DNA from: Paludibacteraceae bacterium
GTDB lineage: Bacteria; Bacteroidota; Bacteroidia; Bacteroidales; Paludibacteraceae
Length of the DNA stretch: 46,534 bases
NCBI GenBank assembly: GCA_017479885.1
Contig: JAFVBR010000048.1
Coordinates: 1-46,534 of the forward strand
Reading direction: 5' to 3'
The number at the start of each line of letters is the position of its first letter. The stretch's first letter is position 1. Below the pieces are notes generated by a model. It worked only from the letters and a program-made list of their open reading frames with translations, did not search any database and had not been told where the DNA came from. Shown here piece after piece: positions 16,061-25,003 of the stretch. The position numbers and the translations under genes are program-made.

Positions 16061-18076
16061 ATGAACACACCACAACTTCTCAATCGGGCAGCCGACAATA
16101 TCCGTATCCTTGCGGCTGCAGCTGTAGAAAAAGCCAAATCGGGTCACCCGGGCGGAGCCATGGGAGGCGCTGATTTCATCAATGTGCTCTTCTCCGAGTA
16201 CTTAGTCTATGACCCCGAGAACCCTGCATGGGAGGGGCGCGACCGCTTCTTCCTCGACCCCGGTCACATGGCGCCTATGCTCTATGCTCAACTTTGTCTG
16301 GCAGGTAAGTTTACACTCGAAGACCTCAAGAACCTGCGTCAGTGGGAGAGTGTAACTCCCGGTCATCCTGAGCGTTGCATTGAGCGAGGTATTGAAAACA
16401 CCTCCGGTCCTCTCGGTCAGGGGCATACTTTCGCCGTAGGTGCGGCTATAGCTGCCAAGTTCCTTAAAGCGCGTTTCGGCAAGGTGATGGATCAGACCAT
16501 CTATGCTTTCATCTCCGATGGTGGTATTCAGGAAGAGATTTCGCAGGGCGCAGGCCGGCTGGCAGGGCACCTTGGTCTGGACAACCTCATCATGTTCTAC
16601 GACAGCAACTCTGTGCAGCTCTCAACCGACTGCAGTGCTGTCACCAGTGAGGACGTGCAACGCAAATATGAGGCGTGGGGCTGGTACGTGCAGACCATCA
16701 ACGGCAACGACCCGATAGAGATACGTGTGGCTCTCGCCAATGCCAAGGCAGAGCACTCGCGCCCCTCGCTCATCATTGGCCAGACCATAATGGGTAAAGG
16801 TATCGTTACTGCTGAGGGCGAGTCCTTCGAGGGCAAATGCTCTACTCACGGTGCTCCACTCTCCAAGTCGGGAGGCGGTTCCTTCGAGAAGACTATAGAG
16901 CACTTGGGCGGCAATCCTGAAAACCCGTTCTGTATCTTCCCCGAGGTGAAGAAACTCTATGAGACGCGTGCTGCCGAACTCCGCGGTATAGTCAACCGGC
17001 GCTACGAAGAGTTCTATCAGTGGCAGAAGCAGAATCCTGAGTTGGCAAAGACATACGAGCAATACTTCTCAGGAGAGGGTCCTGAGATTGACTGGAGCAA
17101 GGTGGTGCAGAAACCCGGTGCTGCCACTCGAGGCGCTTCAGCTGTTGTACTTGCCGAGCTGGCACAACAGGTGGGCAACATGATTGTTGCCAGTGCCGAC
17201 CTCAGCAACTCCGACAAGACCGACGGCTTCCTCAAGAAAACACATGCTTTCACTCGTGGCGACTTCTCAGGCGCCTTCCTTCAGGCAGGTGTGGCAGAAC
17301 TTACCATGGCGTGTGTCTGCATAGGTATGGCACTCCACGGAGGAGTAATTCCTGCTTGCGGCACATTCTTCGTCTTCTCCGACTATATGAAACCCGCAGT
17401 CCGTATGGCTGCATTGATGGAGGTGCCCGTCAAGTTCATCTGGACTCACGATGCTTTCCGTGTAGGCGAAGACGGTCCTACCCACGAACCTGTGGAGCAG
17501 GAAGCCCAGATTCGCCTGATGGAGAAACTGCATAACCATAGCGGCAAACCCTCCATGCTCGTCCTCCGTCCTGCTGATGCCGAAGAGACCACCATGGCAT
17601 GGCGTCTCGCTATGGAGAACACTCATACTCCTACCGCGCTCATCTTCTCCCGTCAGGACATTCCTGCACTGCCTGTGCAGAACTTCGAGGGATTCAGGAA
17701 AGGTGCATATATCGTCTGCAAAGACGAGAATCCCGAAGTGGTGATGCTTGCTTCAGGTTCTGAGGTCAGCACACTTCTTGCTGGTGCCGAACTGCTGAAG
17801 CAGGATGGCGTTCGTATGCAGATAGTCAGTGTGCCTTCCGAGGGACTGTTCCGTTCGCAGCCGAAAGAGTATCAGCAAGAGGTGTTGCCTCAGGGAGTTA
17901 AACGTTTCGGAATGACTGCAGGTCTCAGTTGCACACTCGAAGGTCTGGTAGGCGAAAACGGAGTGGTGTGGGGACTCGACTCCTTCGGTTTCTCCGCTCC
18001 CTACAAAGTGCTTGACGAGAAACTGGGCTTCACTGCCGAGAATGTGTACAAACAGGTGAAGGCACTGCTTGGCTGA
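16061..18076 (+). CDS. tkt: Transketolase
   Basis: 671 residues, full length. It moves two-carbon units between sugar phosphates in the non-oxidative pentose phosphate pathway, with thiamine diphosphate and a divalent metal, in the cytoplasm. Seen: SGHPGG with the substrate-binding histidine (about 27-32), PGHPE and GPLGQG (about 101-130), and a GDG-equivalent cofactor region FISDGGIQEE. The pyrimidine-binding domain holds FVFSDYMKPAVRMAAL and the conserved FIWTHDAFRVGEDGPTHEP with its histidines (about 466-484). The C-terminal domain is complete. It has a 9-bp word array as a leader and ends at a strong hairpin shared with the convergent lolA gene. Confidence 0.97.
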   Translation: MNTPQLLNRAADNIRILAAAAVEKAKSGHPGGAMGGADFINVLFSEYLVYDPENPAWEGRDRFFLDPGHMAPMLYAQLCLAGKFTLEDLKNLRQWESVTPGHPERCIERGIENTSGPLGQGHTFAVGAAIAAKFLKARFGKVMDQTIYAFISDGGIQEEISQGAGRLAGHLGLDNLIMFYDSNSVQLSTDCSAVTSEDVQRKYEAWGWYVQTINGNDPIEIRVALANAKAEHSRPSLIIGQTIMGKGIVTAEGESFEGKCSTHGAPLSKSGGGSFEKTIEHLGGNPENPFCIFPEVKKLYETRAAELRGIVNRRYEEFYQWQKQNPELAKTYEQYFSGEGPEIDWSKVVQKPGAATRGASAVVLAELAQQVGNMIVASADLSNSDKTDGFLKKTHAFTRGDFSGAFLQAGVAELTMACVCIGMALHGGVIPACGTFFVFSDYMKPAVRMAALMEVPVKFIWTHDAFRVGEDGPTHEPVEQEAQIRLMEKLHNHSGKPSMLVLRPADAEETTMAWRLAMENTHTPTALIFSRQDIPALPVQNFEGFRKGAYIVCKDENPEVVMLASGSEVSTLLAGAELLKQDGVRMQIVSVPSEGLFRSQPKEYQQEVLPQGVKRFGMTAGLSCTLEGLVGENGVVWGLDSFGFSAPYKVLDEKLGFTAENVYKQVKALLG

Positions 18077-18113
18077 TAACAGCCTTCTGATATAAACTTC
18101 AGAGTAAAAAAAG

Positions 18114-18146
18114 AAACGACTTGCGGTGGTTTATCGCAAGTCGTTT
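18114..18146. terminator. Bidirectional hairpin between tkt and lolA
   Basis: A perfect 12-bp stem AAACGACTTGCG/CGCAAGTCGTTT with a 9-base loop. An A-tract (AAAAAAAG) lies on the left, which is a T-tract on the minus strand, so it should end transcription of lolA; it also follows tkt. The right arm contains the last codons of lolA (stop at 18131-18133), so the hairpin overlaps coding sequence. Confidence 0.75.
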
Positions 18147-18727
18147 ATGTATGCATCGGGTTTGCTTATCGTGAAATCAGTGTTCATGTCCGAGAACTGC
18201 GGATTGCGGAAGAGCAGGGTGGTGGTCTTCATGCCCGTCTCCCGCATTGCGGCATATAGCGGCATCAGGTCGTGTTTGCGTATTTGCAGTGTGAAGTCGC
18301 GCACTCCGCTGCCCGGTTGGCCGGGCAAAAGTGTGACAATATAGTTGCCTGCTTGCTCTTTTGTCTCTGCCTGACAACTTTCGCTGAGCGCCTTGGTGAA
18401 CAGTAGCGGATTGATGTCTGCCAGTTCGTCGGGCATAGGCGAAGATAGTGTCAGTTCGTCATTGTCTTCGCTGTAGGAGTAGAGAGTGTTGCCGTCGTAG
18501 GCAATCTCCATACCCATCAGTTGTGCCTTGAACTGCTCGCCGCGCATCACAATAGTGCCGGTGATGGTGGTCGGCTGGCTGGCTTTCTCGGTGATGGTTA
18601 CGGTGAAGTCGGACTGCAATGTGTGCTTCTCTATATTGTCCAAGAAGCGTGTCAGCAGGTCATCTTCCGCCATGCAAACCATTGGCAGGAACAATAAGCT
18701 AATCAATATTTGTCTGAATCCGGTCAT
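18131..18727 (-). CDS. lolA: LolA-like outer-membrane lipoprotein carrier
   Basis: 198 residues with a signal peptide (about 1-20, ending VCMA), so periplasmic. The mature part has the LolA/LolB-like pattern: LLTRFLDNIEKHTLQSDFTVTITE, then GTIVMRGEQFKAQLMGMEIAYDGNTLYSYSED given here in two parts of one beta sheet, and a C-terminal region with TTTLLFRNPQFSDM. LolA proteins carry lipoproteins across the periplasm to the outer membrane. It is the gene after ftsK on the same strand, a pairing common in Bacteroidota. The 126-base gap between them is filled with heptamer repeats that form its leader. Its 3' end lies in the terminator stem shared with tkt. Confidence 0.85.
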   Translation of the reverse strand: MTGFRQILISLLFLPMVCMAEDDLLTRFLDNIEKHTLQSDFTVTITEKASQPTTITGTIVMRGEQFKAQLMGMEIAYDGNTLYSYSEDNDELTLSSPMPDELADINPLLFTKALSESCQAETKEQAGNYIVTLLPGQPGSGVRDFTLQIRKHDLMPLYAAMRETGMKTTTLLFRNPQFSDMNTDFTISKPDAYINDLR

Positions 18728-18731
18728 ATAA

Positions 18732-18853
18732 CTCTCAACTCTCCACTCTCAACTCTCAACTAAATACTCTATAACTTCTCTCAACTCTCAACTTTCAACT
18801 CTCAACTAAATACTCTATAACTTCTCTCAACTCTCAACTTTCAACTCTCAACT
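18732..18853 (-). repeat. AGTTGAG heptamers and duplicated 46-bp unit in the ftsK-lolA gap
   Basis: Two identical adjacent 46-bp units (18753-18798 and 18799-18844) and a partial third. Read on the minus strand each is built of AGTTGAG or AGTTGAA heptamers plus AGAAGTTATAGAGTATTT. Further heptamers run up to the lolA start, so nearly the whole leader of lolA is repeat. Confidence 0.85.
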
Positions 18854-21427
18854 CTATCTAACTCCCAGACTCTCCAAAATCTGTGCCAATTGTCCAAGGT
18901 CTTGCACCAGCACGTCTCTGCCCTTCGGACCTTTGTTCGGTCCCACAATGCCTGCTGCCTCTAATTGGTCTGTCAGTTTGCCTGCACGGTTGTAGCCTAT
19001 CTCAAAGGCACGCTGCAGTTTGCTGGTCGAGCCTTCCTGCTTGGTGACCACGTATGTGGCTATATCTTTGAACAGCGGGTCAAGTCGCTTGAGGTCCACA
19101 CTGCCGGGAGCCACAGCATCGCCTTCGCCTTCCTCGCCCACATATTCGGGCAATTGGTAGGGCAGACTGTACGACTGCTGCTGGCTGATATCGTCAACAA
19201 TAGCCTCCACTTCAGGTGTGTCCACAAAGGCGCACTGTATTCGTGTCAGTTCCGCATTGGCGGCATAGAGCATATCGCCCTTGCCCGTCAGACCTTCCGC
19301 CCCCTTCGAGTCGAGCACGGTGCGCGAGTCGATAACCGACTGGGTGCGAAGTGCTATTCGGGTAGGTATGTTCGATTTGATAAGACCGGTCACAATCTTC
19401 ACCTCCGGACGCTGTGTGGCAAGTATGAGATGCATACCCACGGCACGCGCTTTCTGCGTCAGACGGGCAATGGGCAGTTCCACCTCCTTGCCTGCCTGCA
19501 TGATGAAGTCGCCGTACTCGTCTATCACTATCACTATGTACGGCATGAAGTGGTGGTGAAGCTCTTTGCCGAGTTTGTCCTTCACCTCCTTCTCTGGGTT
19601 GAGGCGGCGGCTGACGAACTTCTCGTTGTAGTCCTCAAGGTTGCGCACGCGTGCGTCCATAAGCAGGGTGTAGCGCTCCTCCATCTCTATCACAAGCGAG
19701 TTGAGGGTGTTGATGACCTTTGTGCAGTCGGTGATGATGATCTTGTCCTGAGTCGGGTCGTAGTCGGGCATGGCTGCCATGTAGTGCCGGCGCAACGGTT
19801 CGTATATGCTGAACTCCACCATCTTCGGGTCAACCAATACCATCTTCAGTTCGGCAGGATGTTTCTTGTACAGAAGCGAAGTGATGATGGCGTTCAGTGC
19901 TACCGACTTTCCCTGACCTGTCGCACCTGCAACCAGAAGGTGCGGTGCCTTGGCAAGGTCGAACATGAACACTTCGTTGGTGATGGTCTTGCCCAGCACT
20001 ACCGGAAGGCGCATCTTCTGCTCTTCCTGGAAACGGCGGCTGGCTACCACCGAGTGCATCGACACCACCTGAGGTTTCTTGTTGGGAACTTCTATGCCCA
20101 CCGTGCCTTTGCCCGGCATAGGAGCTATGATTCGTATTCCTCGGGCAGCGATACTCATCATTATGTCGTTCTCCAAACTGGTGATGCGCGCTATCTTCAC
20201 ACCCTCCTTCGGCACTATCTCATACAGCGTCACAGTGGGACCCACTGTAGCCGATATGCTCACTATCTCTATTCCGAAATTGCGGAAGGCCTGAATGATG
20301 CGTTGCTTGTTCTCCTGCTGCTCGTTGGTGTCTATTACGGGGCGGGTCTCATTCTCGTAGGTCTTCAACAGTGAGAGCGAAGGTGCCTTGAAGTGCGAGA
20401 GGTCACGACGCGGGTCGTAAGGACCCAGTTTCTTTATCAGATACTCAGGGTCGTCTTCCGACAGTTCGGTATCCTCGGTCTCGTTGATGTCGAGTTCGGG
20501 GTCTGAGGCAGGGGTATCAGTCGTGCTGTCGGGTGTCTGCGGGTTGTCAGTGCTCTGCGGGTTGTCCTGATTGTCAGGATCCTCCTCTTCGCCTCCCACT
20601 TTTATAGTGAAATTGTCATCACCGTTATCATCGGGCAATATCACTATGTCAGGGTCTTCCGGAGTGTCAAGACCGGGCTCGTCGGGCGTTTCCGGACTGT
20701 CAGGCGTCTCAGGATTGTCTATGTCCGGATTAGCGGGGCGCTCTTTCTTCTTGAACAGTGATTTCACCCATTGCCCGAACCTCTGCAGGTTGGGTATGGT
20801 GTTCTTGTCTATGCAAACAAAGAAGATGAATGTGCCTGCTATCAGCAGCAGGAGCACACCTATTATCTGTATGTACGACGTAAGCCACATGCTCAGTGTC
20901 TGTCCGTGTACTCCTCCCCAACGGAAGAAACTATCGATGCCTGTCCACTGCTGAATGAATCCGAGTATGAAACTGCCCCATATCAGCCAGAAGGCTGAGC
21001 AGAAAAACAGCCTCCAGCCGCGGAAAGTGAAGGCGGGATAGACAAGGCGCACCGCCCACAGCGCCATGAACACAAGTATTGCTACTGATGCTATGCCGAA
21101 AGTCCTGTCAATCAGAAACTGGGAAATGGCGGCACCTTCCAATCCTCCCCAGTTCTGAATGTTGTGGCGGAGAGCACGTGTGCCTTCGTGAGGCTGCTCC
21201 ATCAGGGAGAAGTCAGCACTGCCTGTGAAAAAATAGGAGATGAATACTATCGTCAGATAAAGAGTGAAAGCTGCAAGCAGAATGCCGCATACCAGTTGTA
21301 CGCGCTCATTCTGAAAGAATTCGCTCACTTTCTTGAGGTCCTGGAGGTTGAGTCTCTTTTTGTTGCCGCCGTCAACAACTTCAATGTCGCTCTGTCGCGA
21401 CGGGCGTGTCGGTCGTCTTGTTGCCAT
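18854..21427 (-). CDS. ftsK: DNA translocase FtsK
   Basis: 857 residues. It pumps chromosomal DNA towards dif during division. Four transmembrane segments are visible (about 43-67, 110-130, 138-158, 183-206), then a low-complexity linker rich in Pro, Asp, Glu and Asn (about 231-340). The RecA-like motor has Walker A GATGQGKS (501-508) and Walker B VIVIDEYGDF (about 625). LATQRPEVKIVTG is conserved, and a gamma winged-helix domain closes the protein (RAFEIGYNRAGKLTDQLEAA, about 800-857). The N-terminus MATRRPTRPSR is supported by a consensus promoter 53 bp upstream. lolA follows on the same strand. Confidence 0.95.
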   Translation of the reverse strand: MATRRPTRPSRQSDIEVVDGGNKKRLNLQDLKKVSEFFQNERVQLVCGILLAAFTLYLTIVFISYFFTGSADFSLMEQPHEGTRALRHNIQNWGGLEGAAISQFLIDRTFGIASVAILVFMALWAVRLVYPAFTFRGWRLFFCSAFWLIWGSFILGFIQQWTGIDSFFRWGGVHGQTLSMWLTSYIQIIGVLLLLIAGTFIFFVCIDKNTIPNLQRFGQWVKSLFKKKERPANPDIDNPETPDSPETPDEPGLDTPEDPDIVILPDDNGDDNFTIKVGGEEEDPDNQDNPQSTDNPQTPDSTTDTPASDPELDINETEDTELSEDDPEYLIKKLGPYDPRRDLSHFKAPSLSLLKTYENETRPVIDTNEQQENKQRIIQAFRNFGIEIVSISATVGPTVTLYEIVPKEGVKIARITSLENDIMMSIAARGIRIIAPMPGKGTVGIEVPNKKPQVVSMHSVVASRRFQEEQKMRLPVVLGKTITNEVFMFDLAKAPHLLVAGATGQGKSVALNAIITSLLYKKHPAELKMVLVDPKMVEFSIYEPLRRHYMAAMPDYDPTQDKIIITDCTKVINTLNSLVIEMEERYTLLMDARVRNLEDYNEKFVSRRLNPEKEVKDKLGKELHHHFMPYIVIVIDEYGDFIMQAGKEVELPIARLTQKARAVGMHLILATQRPEVKIVTGLIKSNIPTRIALRTQSVIDSRTVLDSKGAEGLTGKGDMLYAANAELTRIQCAFVDTPEVEAIVDDISQQQSYSLPYQLPEYVGEEGEGDAVAPGSVDLKRLDPLFKDIATYVVTKQEGSTSKLQRAFEIGYNRAGKLTDQLEAAGIVGPNKGPKGRDVLVQDLGQLAQILESLGVR

Positions 21428-21479
21428 ATCTTTTCGTCTGTTGGTTAAGTTTAGGTTGCACTATTGCATATTAAGCATG

Positions 21480-21510
21480 CAAAATTACGCTATTTTTTCG
21501 AGATATGCAA
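21480..21510 (-). promoter_or_regulatory. Promoter of ftsK
   Basis: On the minus strand TTG (21508-21510), 20 bp, then TAATTTTG (21480-21487). It matches the Bacteroidota -33/-7 consensus and points at ftsK. Confidence 0.75.
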
Positions 21511-21606
21511 TTAAAAAACAATTTTGACCTCCGATTGTTGTTCAACATGCCGTTCTGCGACCACGTTTCGTCACGTCACTATCAGTGTCAAATAATGAGA
21601 ATTTTG

Positions 21607-21637
21607 TTGTGTATATAATAAAAAAGTTATATCTTTG
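21607..21637 (+). promoter_or_regulatory. Promoter of the BACON/FISUMP lipoprotein gene
   Basis: TTG at 21607-21609, 20 bp, then TATCTTTG at 21630-21637, 41 bp before the ATG at 21679. Divergent from the ftsK promoter. Its intactness suggests the gene is still transcribed despite the frameshift. Confidence 0.75.
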
Positions 21638-21678
21638 CAGCGTCATTTCTTAATACTAACCAAATTAAACTCTGTCAA

Positions 21679-23639
21679 ATGAAAATTTTATTCCTTTTGT
21701 TTGTCTTGTAGCCCTGCTGTTTGCTGCATGCAAGAACGGTGAACCCGAGCTTAAACTCAAGGTTGAACCATCTGTTATCACCTGCCCTGATACAGGCGGT
21801 GACTACGAAGTAGAACTCACATCTGCCAATGCTTGGACTGCCGATGTTTCCGAGTCATGGATAAAACTTACTCCCGCATCGGGCGACGCAGGTACATCAA
21901 CAGTACGTATTAAAATCTCTGCCAACAAAGAGAGTGCCGAGAGCGCAGGCAAGATAACGTTCACTGACGGTGCGAACACCACCGAACTGCCTGTCACTCG
22001 TGCCGCCAAAGCACCTGCACAACTGAGTGTGGTGTCAGAAACTGAGATAAACGCTCCTCGTGATGGCGGCGAATATACCATTCAGGTGGAGAGCAATATC
22101 CGCTGGTCGGCATCAAGCAATGTAAGTTGGGCAAAAGTGAGCAAGGGCGTGAGTCAGAACAACGACAACGTGACTATCACTGTCTCTGCAGCCACCATTC
22201 CCGAAGAGACTACTGCCGTTATCACCATAGCTCCTTACGGCGAAGGCAAGGAGGCAGGCGAGCAGACAGTGACAATCACCCGAGGCGGCACAGATGCCAC
22301 TTCAATGTCGGTTGACCCGACAAAGATAGACGCCTCATCCGATGGCGGCAACTACACCGTGAACGTGTCAACCACAGCCAAGTGGCGTGCATGGACTACT
22401 TGGGACGTGGATTGGTTCAAACTGAGCAACACCGAAGGCGAAGGTGACGGCTCGTTTGGTGTAACCATCGATCCTGCTACTTCCACGGGAGACATGACGG
22501 GAATAATCACCATAGAGGAGGTTCGCACAGACAACTACAAATCGGTAGTGACGCAAGTCACTGTCACCCGCAAAGGCAAGGCGGCAGCCTCGCTCTCGGT
22601 AACTCCTACAAAGATAGATGCTCCTGCCGCAGGAGGAGAATTCCCTGTTCAGATTAAGAGCAACTATCCGTGGACTGCAAGTGTTGTAGGTGCCAAATAC
22701 TTCTCAATCTCCATCAACAAGGGCGACGGCGATGCCACGATGATAGTCACCGTAAAACCTACAACTGAGGAGCAGGAGGCAACCGGCTCTGTCACCATCA
22801 GAAGCACCTTCGGTGGTGAGGAGGCGCGTGTCAACATTAGAAGGGCGGCTGCCATACCTGTGGCTCCCGAGCCTGACGAAGAACCGGCAACCAAGTTCAC
22901 GACCAAACCATTCAGTGTTAACAGCTCAGATGGCAAGGTGTATTTCTCCTCGGGTAATTTGCAGTATCAGGCATCTACCGACACATGGCGCTTTGCATTG
23001 AGACAATGGAGCGTTGTCGGAGAATACAACAAATATATATCCGACACCTACTCCGGTTGGATTGACCTCTTTGGCTATGGCACGGGTCTGCATCCTACGT
23101 GGTCATATTCTGATACGTGGAGATACCCCGGATTCGCAGATTGGGGGGTGAATGCTATCAGCAATGGCGGTTCTGAAAGAAATCAATGGCGCACACTAAC
23201 CGAGCAAGAGTTTAGATATATGCTCGGAATGCGTGATAATTGGAACAAACTGCGCGGATATGGCACTGTGAACGATGTGCCAGGGTTTATTCTTCTGCCT
23301 GACGACTGGCACCTTCCTGCTTCGCTTACTTTCAATGCTAATGAAGATAACAGTAATGCCAAGTATAGTGATAATGTATATTCTGGTGAGCAGTGGCAGA
23401 AGATGGAAACCGCAGGAGCCGTCTTCCTTCCGGTAGGAGGAAGCAGAATAGGTACTGCTATACATAATAAATTGACAGACAAAAGAGGTTTCTATTGGGT
23501 TGCCCCCAACCAAGCGGACGAAGAATCGAGTAAGGGCGTTTACATGTTCGCATTCTGGGAAGGATATAAATATCGCGTGGATAAAGATTCTCACCCCGAA
23601 TCAGGTCTCTCTGTACGCCTTGTGTATGATGTGAAATGA
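21679..23639 (+). pseudogene. BACON-FISUMP lipoprotein with frameshifted signal peptide
   Basis: The ATG at 21679 gives MKILFLLFVL and then a TAG at 21709. In another frame, one base back, the sequence continues VALLFAAC-KNGEPELK, a clear end of a lipoprotein signal peptide with the lipobox cysteine at 21729, and stays open to 23639. One missing base in the A- or T-run (21681-21698) restores a normal signal peptide. Downstream are four BACON-type beta domains (about 21755-22005, 22020-22290, 22300-22580, 22590-22850), each with the SNxxWxxS-like pattern. A C-terminal FISUMP-like domain follows (about 22900-23636, GKVYFSSGNLQYQAS, YSGWIDLFGYGT). BACON domains are linked to carbohydrate or mucin binding at the cell surface. 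It may be a sequencing error, a phase-variable switch or early decay; the body is otherwise undamaged. Confidence 0.75.
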
Positions 23640-23657
23640 TTCGTCTAAATAGTATAA

Positions 23658-23709
23658 CAAATATCATTTTGTCAGGAATATGCCATATTTCCTGACAAAA
23701 TGATATTTG
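23658..23709. terminator. 21-bp perfect stem-loop after the BACON gene
   Basis: CAAATATCATTTTGTCAGGAA pairs exactly as a 21-bp stem (arms 23658-23678 and 23689-23709) around a 10-base loop. It begins 19 bp after the stop. No T-tract follows on either strand, so it may block RNA decay or be a miniature repeat rather than an intrinsic terminator. 23710-23849 holds only a short shared word (23736-23760) and nothing else I could identify. Confidence 0.55.
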
Positions 23710-23735
23710 GGCTATGGGCTATCATGAAGCTATCA

Positions 23736-23760
23736 TCAAGCAAAGTGTTAGCTACCTCTT
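23736..23760 (+). repeat. 25-nt intergenic word shared with 45797-45821
   Basis: TCAAGCAAAGTGTTAGCTACCTCTT-like word, 23 of 25 positions identical to the second copy about 22 kb away. It lies in the gap between the BACON gene and the CDF exporter. Confidence 0.6.
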
Positions 23761-23849
23761 AGCTCACTCCTCGCTCTGACATATTGTCACGGTTTTGTGC
23801 CTATTAGTAACTTTATGTCAACTGGGTACACCCGGTCTCGATACTCATC

Positions 23850-24761
23850 TCAGCAGCTCTGCTCCTCGCAACCGCAGCCTGGAGTCTCGGTCTCAAGTGT
23901 GACATGAGTGATTCCCGCTTTGGCTAGAGCGTGCTTCAATAGGTGCTTTGTCTCGGATTCATTCTCCAGTTCGTCCACTACTACATGTGCTGTCATTGCG
24001 TTCTCTGTGGTGCTTATTGCCCAGATGTGAATGTGGTGCACTCCGCTGACGTGGGGCTGTGCGAGAATTAGCGCCTCAATCTCGCTCAGGTTTATTCCCT
24101 CCGGCATGCCGTCAAGCGACAGACGCAGACTATCAGACAACAGGTCCCATGTGGAGACAAGTATCACCACTGCAATAATCAGACTCACTATCGGGTCTAT
24201 TATGTACCAGCCGGTGAAACTGATGACCACGCCTGATATGACCACGCCTACCGACACCAGCGTGTCGGCTGCCATGTGGAGGAAGGCTCCTCTGACGTTG
24301 AGGTCAGTCTTCTGCCCCTTCATGAGCAGCAGTGCCGTTGCGCCGTTAATCACTATCCCCACTCCGGCAGTCCACGAGATGGCAGCACCGTTGACCTCGG
24401 CGGGAGTGATGAACTTGTGGATACTCTCCACTATGATAGCACCCACTGCAACTAAAAGAATGATGGCGTTGAGAAGCGAGATGAGCACCGTGCTCTTGCG
24501 GTAGCCGTAGGTGAAATGCCGGTTGGAGTGTACTTTTGCCAGTTGGAATGCAACTAATACAAGTGCCAGACTCAGTACGTCGCTCAGGTTGTGCCCTGCA
24601 TCGCTCAGCAGCGAGAGCGAGTCCTGCCAGAAGCCGACACCCGCCTCGGTTACTACAAAGGCGAGATTGAGTATTATCGACAGAATGAAAATCCAACTCA
24701 GTTGGCTTACCTGATGACCATGATGATGGTGATGATGATGATGATGTTCGTGATTATGCAT
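23850..24761 (-). CDS. Cation diffusion facilitator family zinc/metal exporter
   Basis: 303 residues from the ATG at 24761, giving MHNHEH followed by a His run (residues 4-14). A longer in-frame start at 24839 lies upstream of the promoter and was rejected. Six transmembrane segments can be traced from about residue 19 to 210. The metal-site pattern of CDF proteins is present: SDAGHNLSDV in TM2 and HMAADTLVSV in TM5 (HxxxD). A C-terminal cytoplasmic domain (about 213-290, VSGVHHIHIWAIS) follows and the protein ends CGCEEQSC. CDF proteins export Zn2+ or related ions from the cytoplasm in exchange for protons. The His-rich N-terminus and Cys-rich tail suggest metal buffering. Confidence 0.93.
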   Translation of the reverse strand: MHNHEHHHHHHHHHGHQVSQLSWIFILSIILNLAFVVTEAGVGFWQDSLSLLSDAGHNLSDVLSLALVLVAFQLAKVHSNRHFTYGYRKSTVLISLLNAIILLVAVGAIIVESIHKFITPAEVNGAAISWTAGVGIVINGATALLLMKGQKTDLNVRGAFLHMAADTLVSVGVVISGVVISFTGWYIIDPIVSLIIAVVILVSTWDLLSDSLRLSLDGMPEGINLSEIEALILAQPHVSGVHHIHIWAISTTENAMTAHVVVDELENESETKHLLKHALAKAGITHVTLETETPGCGCEEQSC

Positions 24762-24789
24762 AGTAGTGAGTTTTTGTTGTTTGACTCTG

Positions 24790-24820
24790 CAAAAGTATAG
24801 GTTTTGCCTGAGCCTGACAA
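24790..24820 (-). promoter_or_regulatory. Promoter of the CDF exporter
   Basis: On the minus strand TTG (24818-24820), 20 bp, then TACTTTTG (24790-24797), 28 bp before the chosen ATG. It supports the shorter start. Confidence 0.75.
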
Positions 24821-24948
24821 GTATTTGGCGTGTTTTCACAACAAATGACTATCTTTTCTGCCGCAGCAGATACCCTTTCATGGTGAGAAAAAAACACTCA
24901 AAACACACAATATGTCATTTTTTACTTTATTTATCGACTAAATATTCG

Positions 24949-24956
24949 TAACTTTG
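24949..24956 (+). promoter_or_regulatory. Likely -7 element for rseC
   Basis: TAACTTTG matches TAnnTTTG and lies 43 bp before the rseC ATG. The -33 position has only TTT, so support is weaker than for the other promoters. Confidence 0.5.
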
Positions 24957-24970
24957 CACGCTAATATAAT

Positions 24971-25003
24971 ATGGCATATCTTGTCAAAGCGGAAGGTAAA
25001 TGA
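24971..25003 (+). CDS. Possible 10-codon upstream ORF coupled to rseC
   Basis: ATG at 24971 encodes MAYLVKAEGK and stops at a TGA that overlaps the rseC start in an ATGA. The overlap would allow translational coupling. The peptide has no known family, and the arrangement could be chance. Confidence 0.25.
   Translation: MAYLVKAEGK

Noticed and set aside
18965-20374. Long open frame (469 codons) opposite ftsK
   Set aside because: It lies fully antisense to a clear FtsK with intact motifs; composition is a shadow of ftsK codons and it has no recognisable domain.
22029-23639. GTG at 22029 as the true start of the BACON protein
   Set aside because: The same frame extends upstream through another BACON domain and a lipobox cysteine at 21729; the GTG is internal.
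24761-24839. Longer N-terminus for the CDF exporter
   Set aside because: The extra 26 residues are encoded across the consensus promoter and are not like CDF proteins; the His-rich start at 24761 is natural.
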